From: Neorhizobium huautlense
GTDB lineage: Bacteria > Pseudomonadota > Alphaproteobacteria > Rhizobiales > Rhizobiaceae
Assembly (NCBI RefSeq): GCF_002968575.1
Contig: NZ_PVBM01000024.1
Coordinates: 30,719 to 94,718 of the forward strand
DNA: 64,000 nt
Direction: 5' to 3'
This document shows, in pieces, positions 41,218-50,189 of this stretch. The stretch's first letter is position 1. Every line of letters starts with the position of its first letter. A program made the translations under genes and the position numbers. A model generated the notes under the pieces. It did not search any database. It was not told the origin of the DNA and saw only the letters and a program-made list of their open reading frames with translations.

Positions 41218-42078
41218 ATGCACATACCTTTCCGTTTTCTCATCCCGCTTCTGTTTCTTCTCAAACCGGTTGCCGGCGTGGCCGCCGGCGGGCCGGAGCG
41301 GGTGGAGCTCGACGCGCCTCTGCCCGGCCTGTCGGCGACTTATCTCGATCTCGCCAAGCGGATCGTCCCCGACCTCGCCAAGACGGAGGGTGCCGGCTGG
41401 CAAGGCTTCACGCTGGACGAGACGACCGCGCAAAAACTCGATCTGGATATCGATTGGCCGGACGGCCTGACGATCGAGAACGTGGAGGTCATCGACCTTG
41501 CCTCCGCCGCCCATCCGAACATCGCTGTCCTTTTCGATTTCGGGGGCTCAGGCGGTGATCCTGCCGCCCCTGCCCTTCTCGTCCTCTATTCCTTCGATGG
41601 CAGCCCCGGATTGCTACCGAAACTACGCGACGTTCTGAATGTCGGGCTCGATCGCGACACCGGTTTTCCAGACGCGGCCCTGCAGCCGCTCGGCCCGCAG
41701 TCGCAGCTGATCGTGGTGAGCAACGGCCACTGGAACTCGCAGCAGTCCTACCGGGACCTGACGCTGGTGCTGGCCCAGCCGGACCGTCTGCAGATCATCG
41801 ATGATGTCATGACGTTCTCCGAAACGCTCTGTGGTCTGCGCCGCACTCAGGAGCCGCATATCTCGGTGAAGAAGGAAGCCACGATGCCGATGGCCGCCGT
41901 CCGTGTCGACGTCCTGCTGCACGACGAACCGATCAAAGAGCGGTGTACGGAAAAGGCTGTCGCCAGGCGTGACCGGACCATCGGCGCCACCTATCGCTGG
42001 AACAAGGTCGGCGGCCGATACGAGCCCGACTCCGCCGCGCTCGAACGGCTCGCCCTGGAAAACGAAAAACGTTTCTGA
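41218..42078 (+). CDS. Exported hypothetical protein
   Basis: A 286-aa protein with a clear signal peptide (FRFLIPLLFLLKPVAGVAA, cleavage after residue ~22). The mature protein is acidic, and contains one Cys in ETLCGLRR and one in KERCTEK that could form a disulphide. It has no recognised domain. It is divergent from ompW and convergent with the acetyltransferase gene. ATG 41218 is chosen because it begins the signal peptide. Confidence 0.7.
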   Translation: MHIPFRFLIPLLFLLKPVAGVAAGGPERVELDAPLPGLSATYLDLAKRIVPDLAKTEGAGWQGFTLDETTAQKLDLDIDWPDGLTIENVEVIDLASAAHPNIAVLFDFGGSGGDPAAPALLVLYSFDGSPGLLPKLRDVLNVGLDRDTGFPDAALQPLGPQSQLIVVSNGHWNSQQSYRDLTLVLAQPDRLQIIDDVMTFSETLCGLRRTQEPHISVKKEATMPMAAVRVDVLLHDEPIKERCTEKAVARRDRTIGATYRWNKVGGRYEPDSAALERLALENEKRF

Positions 42079-42100
42079 CACCCCCCGGAGGGCCGGCGTA

Positions 42101-42670
42101 TCAGGCCAGCTTGCGCCCGTTAGGCACGATCATGCCTGCGGCGCCTTCCAGCCAGCCGGCCTTCAGTTCCAGCGCCAGGAAACGAGAGCGCTCGAAGGGG
42201 CCGGGCATGACCAGATGCCGGGTCTTGTCGGCAAAGAAGCCGAACCGTTCATAATAGGCCGCATCGCCCACGAGCAGGACGGCACCGTGGCCGCGCTTAT
42301 GGGCCTCGGTGATCGCCGCACGCATCAATGCGCCGCCAATCCCCTTCCCCTCATGAGCGGAATCGACCGCCAGCGGGCCGAGCAGCAGCGCTTCGATCGG
42401 AGTACCGTCGGGCGAGATGCCGGCTTCGACATTCCAGAGACGCACGGTGCCTGTCACATGACCGTCCGTATCGCGGGCGACGAGCGCAAGACCCTCCGCC
42501 GGCACGCGGCCGCGGCGGATCTTTTCAGACGACTTCAGCCTGCGATCCGGGCCCATGGCGCGATCGAGCAGGTTTTCGCGAGCCACCACGTCGGCCGGTG
42601 TTTCGGCGTCGATGATGAAAGTGGTGTTCGGCGCAAAAAGGGCGCGGACAGAATCAAGAACAGTGGCCAT
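42101..42670 (-). CDS. GNAT-family N-acetyltransferase
   Basis: A 189-aa protein with the acetyl-CoA-binding motif HEGKGIGGALMRAAITEAHK and the later GDAAYYERFGF typical of YhbS-like acetyltransferases. The substrate is unknown. It lies downstream of the ornithine decarboxylase on the same strand, after a ~100-base gap, so joint transcription is possible. Confidence 0.9.
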   Translation of the reverse strand: MATVLDSVRALFAPNTTFIIDAETPADVVARENLLDRAMGPDRRLKSSEKIRRGRVPAEGLALVARDTDGHVTGTVRLWNVEAGISPDGTPIEALLLGPLAVDSAHEGKGIGGALMRAAITEAHKRGHGAVLLVGDAAYYERFGFFADKTRHLVMPGPFERSRFLALELKAGWLEGAAGMIVPNGRKLA

Positions 42671-42767
42671 CTTGGCCTCCCGAACTCAAAACCGTTTCAG
42701 ACGGCATCGGAGGATCATTGTGAATGTGCCGCCCCGACTGGTTACGGGGCCGGCGGAAACGAACGTC

Positions 42768-43901
42768 TTAGATGACGTAGGCCTTGAGCGGCTCGAAGCC
42801 GTTGAAGGCGACGGCCGAATAGGTCGTCGTATAGGCGCCGGTGCCTTCGATCAGAACCTCGTCGCCGATCGTCAGAGAGACCGGCAGCGGATACATGTTC
42901 TTCTCGTACATCACGTCGGCCGAGTCGCAGGTCGGGCCGGCAAGCACGCAGGGCTCCATCTCGTCCTGATCACGCTCAGTGCGGATCGGGTAGCGGATCG
43001 CCTCGTCCATCGTTTCGGCAAGACCGCCGAATTTGCCGATGTCCAGGAAGACCCATCGGTGATTGTCGTTGTCCGACTTCTTCGACACCAGCACGACTTC
43101 CGCCTTGATGACGCCTGCGTTGCCGACCATGCCGCGGCCCGGCTCGATGATCGTCTTCGGCAGGTTATTGCCGAAATGCTTGCGAAGCGAAGCGAAGATC
43201 GCCTGGCCATAGGCTTCGGCAGACGGCACGTCGCGCAGGTACTTGGTCGGGAAACCGCCGCCCATGTTGACCATCTGCAGGACGATGCCCTGCTTGGCGA
43301 GCGAGCCGAAGACGCGCTTGGCATCGGCAAGAGCCGAATCCCATGCATCGACCTTGGTCATCTGCGAACCGACATGGAAGGACACGCCGTAGGATTCCAG
43401 GCCCAGCTGGTGAGCGTAGACAAGAACGTCGACAGCCATCTGCGGCACGCAGCCGAACTTGCGCGACAGCGGCCATTCGGCGCCCTCGCCGTCCGTCAGC
43501 ACGCGGCAGAACACCTTCGCACCCGGTGCGGCGCGGGAGATCTTCTCGACTTCCTCATGGCTGTCGACGGCATAGAGGTCGACGCCGAGCGCAAACGCAC
43601 GAGCGATGTCGCGCTCCTTCTTGATCGTGTTGCCGAAGGAGATCCGGTCAGCCGAAGCGCCGGCGTCGAGCGCCATCTGGATTTCGGCGACCGAAGCGCA
43701 ATCGAAGTTGGAGCCCATCGAAGCAAGAAGCTTCAGGATTGCCGGCTCCGGATTGGCCTTGACCGCGTAATAGATCGCGCTGTCCGGCAGGGCATGACGG
43801 AAGGCGGTGAAATTGTCGCGCACGACATCGAGATCGACAACAAGGCACGGCCCTTCCGGACGTCGGCTCTTGATGAAGTCGAGGATACGAGCAGTGGTCA
43901 T
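42768..43901 (-). CDS. odc: Ornithine (or lysine/ornithine) decarboxylase, fold-III PLP enzyme
   Basis: A 377-aa eukaryotic-type (alanine-racemase-fold) decarboxylase that makes putrescine from ornithine. The PLP lysine is in IYYAVKANPEP (Lys48). EPGRGMVGNAG binds the cofactor phosphate, and GPTCDSADVMYE supplies the active-site Cys near 325 and substrate-binding Asp. Some rhizobial homologues also use lysine. A ~350-base structured leader precedes it, suggesting RNA-level control. Confidence 0.94.
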   Translation of the reverse strand: MTTARILDFIKSRRPEGPCLVVDLDVVRDNFTAFRHALPDSAIYYAVKANPEPAILKLLASMGSNFDCASVAEIQMALDAGASADRISFGNTIKKERDIARAFALGVDLYAVDSHEEVEKISRAAPGAKVFCRVLTDGEGAEWPLSRKFGCVPQMAVDVLVYAHQLGLESYGVSFHVGSQMTKVDAWDSALADAKRVFGSLAKQGIVLQMVNMGGGFPTKYLRDVPSAEAYGQAIFASLRKHFGNNLPKTIIEPGRGMVGNAGVIKAEVVLVSKKSDNDNHRWVFLDIGKFGGLAETMDEAIRYPIRTERDQDEMEPCVLAGPTCDSADVMYEKNMYPLPVSLTIGDEVLIEGTGAYTTTYSAVAFNGFEPLKAYVI

Positions 43902-43924
43902 CGGTCAGTCCCTTCAAATCTTCA

Positions 43925-44275
43925 GGCTCCGGCTCACGAACCGGAGGACAAAGGACGGATGAGAATGCGTTCGGCCCAGTTGGTGGAGACACCGGTACCG
44001 TGAACACGCTCAAACGCGCGATATGTGGATCAACGCCCTGCCACGAGCAATGATCCGGCTTTGTCTGCCTTGGATTGGAGGGTTGTCCCTACCGCACTTC
44101 CGGCAATGATGGTGTGCCTCTTCAGTATTGCAGGCTGATGGAAAGCCTGCAGAGACCAGAAAGGCCCGCACCGTCGTTGCTTCAAGATGTCCTCGCATTT
44201 CCCGGTTGGCCGGAATAGCGACTGGAGGGGTTAGTTCCAGGTACCTTACCGATGACCTCACCTAATCGAGGGTCG
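43925..44275 (-). ncRNA. speF-type 5' leader RNA of ornithine decarboxylase
   Basis: The ~390 bases before the decarboxylase start have no convincing gene but many stems on the minus strand, including CTCCGG-TTCGTGAG-CCGGAG (43926-43945) just before the ribosome-binding site and GCAGGCT/AGCCTGC near 44126-44146. The 5' part reads TTAGGTGAGGTCATCGGTAA, as I recall for this motif. The speF RNA motif is a known conserved leader upstream of this gene in alphaproteobacteria. Identification rests on position and partial recall, not on a covariance search. Confidence 0.6.
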
Positions 44276-44430
44276 GCGGACACCCACAGGCACGTGCGAC
44301 TTTGGGCAAGCCGGGAGATAAGAATATTCGCCGTCATAATCAAGAGATTTTTTGGCCGTCATCGAAAATTCGCATTGCACAATCGCCGACGGCATCCCAC
44401 CTAGGACTTCACCAAGCAAGGGGGCGACAT

Positions 44431-45324
44431 TTGGATACTCTGACACGCATGCGGGCCTTCATCGATGTGGTTGAAGCGGAAGGGTTTTCAGCCGCCGCAC
44501 GACGGACCGGCCGGTCGAAGGCGCTGCTGTCGAAATATGTGCGCGAATTGGAAGACGACCTGGGCGCGCTGCTGCTCAACCGCACCACCCGCCAGTTCTC
44601 GATGACCGAGGCCGGACACACTTATTATCGCACCGCCGCCGACATCCTGAAGGAGATCGACAACCTTGCCGATCTGGTGCGCGAAAACAACGCCGATCTC
44701 AAGGGACGGCTGAGGGTTTCCGTGCCGCGCACATTCGTCGATGCCGAGGTCGGCCAGTCGCTCATCGATTTCGCCAAGACGCATCCGGACGTGTCTCTGG
44801 AAATCGTCGCGGAAGACCGGTTCGTCGATCTGATCGAGGAGAATTTCGATCTCGCCATCCGAATCACCAAATTGGAAGATTCCGGCCTGATTGCCAAGAA
44901 GCTGTCCGACTTCCGGGTCTATACCGTGGCGACGGCGGATTTCGTTGCCCAATACGGGCCTCTGGAACACCCGCAGGACCTCAACCGGGTTCCCTTCATC
45001 ATCGATACCAATTCGCGCTGGCACAACAATGTGCGCTTCACGAATGCCGAAGGCTCCACCATTTCGGTCGCCGTCAGCGGTCCGATAGAGGTCAACAGCC
45101 CGCAGGCGACGCTCAGGGCCGCCCGCGCCGGCATCGGCGTGGCGATCATCCCGGATTTCATCGCCAATGCATCGATCCAGTCGGGCGAACTCGTTACCCT
45201 CTTCGACGACTACATTGCCAGGGATCGCGGCATCTATGCCGTCTACCCGCATCGTCGCTACCTGCCGGCCAAGGTCAGGAGCTTCGTCGATTTCCTCTCC
45301 GCCTGGTTCCGCAGGCAACATTGA
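44431..45324 (+). CDS. LysR-family transcriptional regulator
   Basis: A 297-aa LTTR. The N-terminal HTH is RAFIDVVEAEGFSAAARRTG, then KALLSKYVRELEDDLGALLL. The effector domain includes NFDLAIRITKLEDSGLIAKK. The start is taken as TTG 44431 (LDTLTRM), which has CAAGGGGG upstream; ATG 44449 is an alternative. It is divergent from the decarboxylase leader, ~155 bases away. Its target is unknown. Confidence 0.9.
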   Translation: MDTLTRMRAFIDVVEAEGFSAAARRTGRSKALLSKYVRELEDDLGALLLNRTTRQFSMTEAGHTYYRTAADILKEIDNLADLVRENNADLKGRLRVSVPRTFVDAEVGQSLIDFAKTHPDVSLEIVAEDRFVDLIEENFDLAIRITKLEDSGLIAKKLSDFRVYTVATADFVAQYGPLEHPQDLNRVPFIIDTNSRWHNNVRFTNAEGSTISVAVSGPIEVNSPQATLRAARAGIGVAIIPDFIANASIQSGELVTLFDDYIARDRGIYAVYPHRRYLPAKVRSFVDFLSAWFRRQH

Positions 45325-45412
45325 GCCGATAGGCTCAGTCAGCCCGAGTCGAAATTCCGTCTCATTTACGAGGCAAAGCAGGCACTGGCGAACGGGGAGA
45401 ATCAGACGGATT

Positions 45413-46057
45413 ATGCGTTATAATATTGCAACAATTGTAACGCTTGCGGCAATCTGCTCACCGCTTCCAGCACTTGCCCATCCGCATATCTTTGCCGAAG
45501 CCAGGCTGGAAGTCGTTGCAGGCAATGACGGCAATCTCGGTGAACTGCACAATGTCTGGCGCTTCGACGAGGTGTTCTCCTCCAGCGTCCTGCTCGATTT
45601 CGACAAGAACACCAATCTGAAGCTGGACGAGGACGAGCTTGCCGAACTCGGCGAGGTGATGCGCAAGTCGCTTTCCGATTACCATTATTTCACGACCATC
45701 ACGATGGATGGGGCGAATGTCGGCGTTCAGCAGCCGGACGCGATCCATGTATCGCTCGAAGGCAGCCAGATTCTCGTCATCTTCGCGATCAAGCCGGAAA
45801 AGCCCGTCCCGCTGAAAGGCAAGCTCGCCTTCGGCATCTATGATCCTTCCATGTACACCTCGATCGATTTTCCGACCGATGGCGACCTGGTGGCGAAGGG
45901 GTCCGGTTTCACACATTGCCAGCACAAAGTGGTGCGTCCGGATCCAGACGAAGTGCTTTCGCAAAACAGCGCTTCGCTGACTGACGCCTTCTTCAGCGAT
46001 CCGACCGGCACCGACATGTCGAAATTGTTCGCCACCAGACTGGAAATGACATGCTGA
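45413..46057 (+). CDS. DUF1007-family periplasmic protein
   Basis: A 214-aa protein with a signal peptide (NIATIVTLAAICSPLPALA) and the DUF1007 start AHPHIFAEARLEVV (His pair at the mature N-terminus). It contains an EF-hand-like acidic segment (DFDKNTNLKLDEDELAEL). DUF1007 proteins are commonly encoded with NicO nickel/cobalt transporters, as here, where the next gene overlaps it by 7 bases. A periplasmic metal-handling role is inferred. Confidence 0.9.
   Translation: MRYNIATIVTLAAICSPLPALAHPHIFAEARLEVVAGNDGNLGELHNVWRFDEVFSSSVLLDFDKNTNLKLDEDELAELGEVMRKSLSDYHYFTTITMDGANVGVQQPDAIHVSLEGSQILVIFAIKPEKPVPLKGKLAFGIYDPSMYTSIDFPTDGDLVAKGSGFTHCQHKVVRPDPDEVLSQNSASLTDAFFSDPTGTDMSKLFATRLEMTC
45415..45443. 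promoter_or_regulatory. Inverted repeat over the DUF1007 start codon region
   Basis: GCGTTA (45415-45420) and TAACGC (45438-45443) are exact reverse complements, with further partial symmetry between (GTTATAATATT and CAATTGTAAC). It begins within the ATG codon. It resembles a metal-regulator site loosely (core GTTATAATAT), but it is also coding sequence, so this is only a candidate. Confidence 0.25.
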
Positions 46058-47091
46058 CAATCCGCCGCACTCTGGCGCTGACCGTTCTTGCGGCGCTGGT
46101 GATTGCCGGCGCCGCGCATGCCCAATCGCCGCTCGGCGTCGGATCGGCCGAACCCGCCTTCTCGGTCGGCGGACCTTTCGGTCCCTTCCTCGCCTGGATC
46201 AACACGCATCAGCAGGCGTTCTACCGGGCGTTGACGGGCGCGCTGAGAGCGATGCGGGAGGACCCCTGGGCGCTTTCCGGCTTGATCGGCCTTTCCTTCG
46301 CCTACGGCGTCTTCCATGCGGCCGGCCCCGGGCACGGCAAGGCAGTGATCTCCTCCTACATGATCGCCAACGAGATCGCGCTGAAACGCGGCATCGTCAT
46401 CTCCTTCGTTTCCTCCCTTCTCCAGGGCGCGGTGGCGATCCTGCTGGTCGGAACAGCCTTCGTGCTGCTGCGCGGCAGCGGCATCTCCATGACGCAGGCG
46501 ACCCAGGCCATGGAGATCGCAAGTTTCGCGCTGGTGGCGCTTTTCGGCGCCTGGCTGCTTTTCAGGAAGATACACGCGCTCCGCATGCGCGTGGTGAGCC
46601 TTCCGATGGCCGCACCGGCCGCCTCCGCCGCCCTCGGTGGCCGCGGTTCGACAGGTCTCAATTTCCGGGCGGTCGAGGTACAGGATCACGAATATCAGGG
46701 CCAGGGCGACTATTGCGAGACCTGCGGCGTCAGCCATATGCCGGACCCTGCAACGCTGGAAGGAAGGGACTTCAGCCTGCGGGAAGCCTGGTCGGCGATC
46801 ATTGCCGTCGGCCTGCGCCCCTGTTCCGGTGCCATCCTGGTGATGAGCTTTGCGCTTCTGAACAGCCTTTATCTCGGCGGCGTGCTTTCGGTGCTGGCCA
46901 TGTCGATCGGCACCGCAATCACCGTGACGATCCTGGCAAGCATAGCGGTGGGCGCCAAAGACCTCGCGCTTCGGATCGCCGGCCCCGGTTCACGAACAGG
47001 ACGGCGCATCGGCCATGCAATCGAAATCGGCGGCGCGCTTTTCGTGCTTTTGGTGGGCCTCTCCCTGCTCGGGGCGTCGCTGCAGGCCTAA
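46051..47091 (+). CDS. NicO-family nickel/cobalt transporter (RcnA-like)
   Basis: A 346-aa protein with a signal-like N-terminus and six or so helices. The family motif FHAAGPGHGKAVISSYMIA is present, and a second conserved block GLRPCSGAILVMSFALL. A central loop contains DYCETCGVSHMPD, likely metal-binding. NicO proteins export Ni2+/Co2+ or, in some cases, other divalent metals. It overlaps the DUF1007 gene, forming a two-gene unit, and converges on the oxidoreductase with a one-base gap. Confidence 0.9.
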   Translation: MLTIRRTLALTVLAALVIAGAAHAQSPLGVGSAEPAFSVGGPFGPFLAWINTHQQAFYRALTGALRAMREDPWALSGLIGLSFAYGVFHAAGPGHGKAVISSYMIANEIALKRGIVISFVSSLLQGAVAILLVGTAFVLLRGSGISMTQATQAMEIASFALVALFGAWLLFRKIHALRMRVVSLPMAAPAASAALGGRGSTGLNFRAVEVQDHEYQGQGDYCETCGVSHMPDPATLEGRDFSLREAWSAIIAVGLRPCSGAILVMSFALLNSLYLGGVLSVLAMSIGTAITVTILASIAVGAKDLALRIAGPGSRTGRRIGHAIEIGGALFVLLVGLSLLGASLQA

Positions 47092-47092
47092 G

Positions 47093-48082
47093 TCAGATCG
47101 TTACGACGATCTTGCCGAACTGCTGGTTTGATTCGAGAAAGCGGTGCGCCTCGACGATCTCCTCGAACGGAAAGGTTCTGGCAATGACCGGTCTGAGCAA
47201 GCCTTTTTCCAGTCCTGCAAGGATAAACGCCTTGGCCGCTTCCAGCCGAACAGGGTTCCCGGTGATCTCGTGGACGAGATAACCGCGCAGCGTCAGGCTC
47301 TTGACAAGCACTGTGAAAAGCGGAAAGGGCGTCGGTTCCGCACTCAGCCCTCCATATTCCAGAAGAAGCCCACCGCGCGACATGGCGGCCGTCAGCGGCT
47401 CGAAGATCGGGCCGCCGACCGCATCCAGCACCACCCTGACGCCTTCCGCTCCACTGATCTGCTTTAGACGAGCCTCCAGATCCTCTTCCGCCGAAGCCAC
47501 AACATGGGTGGCGCCTGCCTGCAGCAGTGCCTCCTTCTTGGCCGACGTTCTCGTGATGGCGATGGGAGTCGCGCCGACAAGATTGGCGATCTGGATCGCG
47601 GCAAGCCCGACACTGCTCGAAGCCGCGCTAATGGCGACGAAATCGCCTTTCGCAACCTTTGCGATCTCGATCAGGGCGCCGTAGGCGGTGAGATACGACA
47701 TCCAGAGGGCGGCTGCGGCCTCGAAGCTCAGTGAGGGCGGATGCCTGACCAGAAGACGGGCTGGAAAGGTGACCTCGTCGCCATAAGCCGGCCAGCGGAT
47801 CATCGAGATGGGTGGCACGATGCTGACGGCGTCGCCCGGCGCAAATTCTTTGACGCCCTCCCCGACCATGTCGACAATGCCGGCCGCCTCAAGCCCGAGG
47901 CCCGAAGGCAGGCTGGGCGTTTCGATATAGGTTCCGGCCCGCAACAGGGCCTCGGCACGGTTGAGGCCGAGCGCCTTGACGCGAATGCGTACTTCACCCT
48001 CTCCAGGTGGCTGAGCATCGATAGTCTCGATGCGCAGAACCTCGGGACCACCATGCTCATGGAAGCGAACGACGCGTGCCAT
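47093..48082 (-). CDS. Zinc-free MDR-type NAD(P)H:quinone / alcohol oxidoreductase
   Basis: A 329-aa medium-chain reductase. The N-terminal GroES-like part has the quinone-oxidoreductase pattern (VRFHEHGGPEVLRIE; LGLEAAGIVDMVGEGVKEF). The Rossmann motif is AASSSVGLAAIQIANLVGA. The catalytic zinc ligands of alcohol dehydrogenases are not evident. It is divergent from a LysR gene, which probably controls it. Confidence 0.9.
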   Translation of the reverse strand: MARVVRFHEHGGPEVLRIETIDAQPPGEGEVRIRVKALGLNRAEALLRAGTYIETPSLPSGLGLEAAGIVDMVGEGVKEFAPGDAVSIVPPISMIRWPAYGDEVTFPARLLVRHPPSLSFEAAAALWMSYLTAYGALIEIAKVAKGDFVAISAASSSVGLAAIQIANLVGATPIAITRTSAKKEALLQAGATHVVASAEEDLEARLKQISGAEGVRVVLDAVGGPIFEPLTAAMSRGGLLLEYGGLSAEPTPFPLFTVLVKSLTLRGYLVHEITGNPVRLEAAKAFILAGLEKGLLRPVIARTFPFEEIVEAHRFLESNQQFGKIVVTI

Positions 48083-48184
48083 TGATACAACTCCGAAATT
48101 ATTGAGTTGAATGAGCTATGACATCCGTCAAATCCGCGATAAATGCCAGTTTTGGCGAGACAGAAATAACCAGAGCTTTCGAAT

Positions 48185-49093
48185 ATGGATCGATTGAGCA
48201 GCATGGCCGTATTCGTCAAGGTCGTCGATCTGGGCTCCTTCGCGGCGGCCGCAGGGGCGCTTGATCTTTCCGCTCCCATGGTCGGCAAGCATGTGCAGTT
48301 TCTTGAGCAGCGGCTGGGCGCCCGCCTTCTCAACCGGACGACGCGCCGCCAGAGCCTTACCGATCTCGGCCGCGCCTATTACGACCGCTGCCGGATGATT
48401 CTCGCAGAAGCGGAGGCCGCCGACGCATTGGCAGTCGATCACCAGTCGGAGCCGCGCGGCCGGCTGAGGGTGGCCGTGCCCGTCCATTTCGGGCGGCATT
48501 GCGTCCTTCCCGTGCTGATGGACTTTGCACGGCAATATCCGGCACTGGAGCTGGATCTCTCCTTTGGAGACCGTTTCGTCGATCTTGCCGATGACGGCTA
48601 TGACCTGGCGATCCGTACCGGCGAACTGGAAAGCCGCGCCGGCGTCATCGCCCGCCGTGTTGCCCGCCAACCCATGGTCGTCTGCGCCTCACCGGCCTAT
48701 CTTGAAAACCACGGCCGGCCGGATACCGCTGAGGAACTCGCGAGCCATCGCGCGGTAGTCTACCGGCGGTCTGGACCGGTTCCGCCCTGGCTGTTTCCAA
48801 AAGAAGGGCTGCCGCCGCTGGAAGTGACTCCGCCCAACCGCATCCGGCTGGACGATCTCGATGCGATCGCCGATGCCGCCGTGATGGGCATGGGCCTGGC
48901 GTGGGTGCCGTACTGGCTTGTGCGCGGGCGGATCGAGACCGGCGCGCTGATCAGGCTCCTTCCGGATCAGCCGCCGTTTCTCTACGATTGCCACGCCCTT
49001 TGGCTGCAGACGCCGTATCTGCCGTTGAAGGTCCGGCTCGCCGTCGACGCCCTTGCGTCCGCACTGCCGCGGCTCATGAGAGCCGGCGCCTGA
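48185..49093 (+). CDS. LysR-family transcriptional regulator
   Basis: A 302-aa LTTR with HTH DRLSSMAVFVKVVDLGSFAA, then ALDLSAPMVGKHVQFLEQRL. It belongs to the large group of LysR proteins placed back to back with quinone reductase genes. The 102-base divergent gap is AT-rich (GAAATTATTGAGTTGAATGAG) and probably contains its binding sites. Confidence 0.92.
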   Translation: MDRLSSMAVFVKVVDLGSFAAAAGALDLSAPMVGKHVQFLEQRLGARLLNRTTRRQSLTDLGRAYYDRCRMILAEAEAADALAVDHQSEPRGRLRVAVPVHFGRHCVLPVLMDFARQYPALELDLSFGDRFVDLADDGYDLAIRTGELESRAGVIARRVARQPMVVCASPAYLENHGRPDTAEELASHRAVVYRRSGPVPPWLFPKEGLPPLEVTPPNRIRLDDLDAIADAAVMGMGLAWVPYWLVRGRIETGALIRLLPDQPPFLYDCHALWLQTPYLPLKVRLAVDALASALPRLMRAGA

Positions 49094-49294
49094 CTATTTC
49101 CGCCGCTGGAAACGAGCCCTCAGCCAGAAGATCAGGAAGAAACAGAGGAGCAGCGCCGCGCCGACGACGAAGCCGAGCACGGGCGAATAATTGCCGATCC
49201 AGAGCACCAGTGTCGGCAGGAAATAGATCACCAGTCCGACGCAAAGCAGGATGACAGCGGCGGCAATCGCCTGGGAACGGCTCTCGGGAGTCAT
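49094..49294 (-). CDS. Small two-helix membrane protein
   Basis: A 66-aa protein with two hydrophobic segments (AIAAAVILLCVGLVIYFLP and SPVLGFVVGAALLLCFFLIF) and a basic end (RARFQRRK). Its ATG overlaps the stop of the acetyltransferase gene by four bases, so it is the second gene of that unit. Function unknown. Confidence 0.7.
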   Translation of the reverse strand: MTPESRSQAIAAAVILLCVGLVIYFLPTLVLWIGNYSPVLGFVVGAALLLCFFLIFWLRARFQRRK

Positions 49295-49986
49295 GCGGCA
49301 GTTCCCTCTGCAATCTCGGTGCGGATATCTTCGAGCTTGCGTTTCTGCTTGCCGTCCGCATCGAAATTCTCCGGCGCAAGCCAGGCTTCGAAAGCGGCCT
49401 TGATGACCGGCCATTCGCTGTCGATCATCGAAAACCAGGCGGTATCGCGGTTGGCGCCCCTAGAGATGACGTGCTGGCGGAAGACGCCCTCGAAGGTGAA
49501 GCCGTAGCGGCGCGCCGTCACCTTGCTCGCCTCGTTTTCATTGTGGCACTTCCACTCGTAGCGGCGGTATCCGAGATCGTCGAAGACGTGCTTCGCCATC
49601 AGGTAATGCAGCTCGGTCGACATGGGCGACCGCTTCATCGCGAGGCCGTGGGCGACGGAACCGACTTCCACCACGCCATTCTTCGGGTCCGGGCGCATGT
49701 AGCTCGCCATGCCAACAATCTCGCCGGTGGCGTTCTCGCGGGCGATCAGCGTGACATAGCCGCCCGCCTGACGGACCGACTGCAGCCAGCGATCAAGGTC
49801 GTCGGCTGTGGCGTAATCCTCATTGGGAAAATACTTCAGGAGGTTGTTGATGCCCTCCGCGCCGCCGAGTGCGCCCCAAAGCCCCTGCAGGTGCTTTTCC
49901 CTTTCATAGGGCTCCAGGGTGACGAACCGGCCCTTCAGGGTAACGGGCGCGGGTGCACCCACTTTGTAATTCTTGAGATCGCGCAT
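49291..49986 (-). CDS. RimJ/RimL-type GNAT acetyltransferase
   Basis: A 231-aa protein. RFVTLEPYEREKHLQGLWGA at the start and YRRYEWKCHNENEASKVTAR, then YGFTFEGVFRQH, are typical for the RimJ/RimL family that acetylates N-termini or small amines. It is divergent from the TetR gene; the TetR operators lie between them and may control both. Confidence 0.9.
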   Translation of the reverse strand: MRDLKNYKVGAPAPVTLKGRFVTLEPYEREKHLQGLWGALGGAEGINNLLKYFPNEDYATADDLDRWLQSVRQAGGYVTLIARENATGEIVGMASYMRPDPKNGVVEVGSVAHGLAMKRSPMSTELHYLMAKHVFDDLGYRRYEWKCHNENEASKVTARRYGFTFEGVFRQHVISRGANRDTAWFSMIDSEWPVIKAAFEAWLAPENFDADGKQKRKLEDIRTEIAEGTAA

Positions 49987-50112
49987 GGAAGGCCTCTGTC
50001 TTGACGAACAGAGGCTTAGGCCAGCGCATCGGGAAAGGCAACGGGCGCCTCCGATAGGCCGCCACAGAGCAGCCGGATAAATTTCCCTTTGGATCGTTCA
50101 ACGTCTCTTGAC

Positions 50113-50159
50113 TGACCTAGGTCAATCGTCCTAATCAGTTTGTAGGACAATTGACCTAG
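50113..50159. promoter_or_regulatory. TetR-type operator cluster
   Basis: TGACCTAGGTCA (50113-50124) is a perfect 12-bp palindrome. TGACCTAG recurs at 50152-50159. GTCCTA and TAGGAC (50128-50133, 50143-50148) form another inverted repeat. The cluster lies 30-75 bases before the TetR start, in the divergent gap. Confidence 0.65.
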
Positions 50160-50189
50160 AATTGGAACCGGCAGAGGAAGAAGACGAGG

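Noticed and set aside
44010..44261. 83-codon ORF upstream of ornithine decarboxylase
   Set aside because: Overlaps the structured leader and has no recognised domain; a leader peptide cannot be excluded but is not supported.
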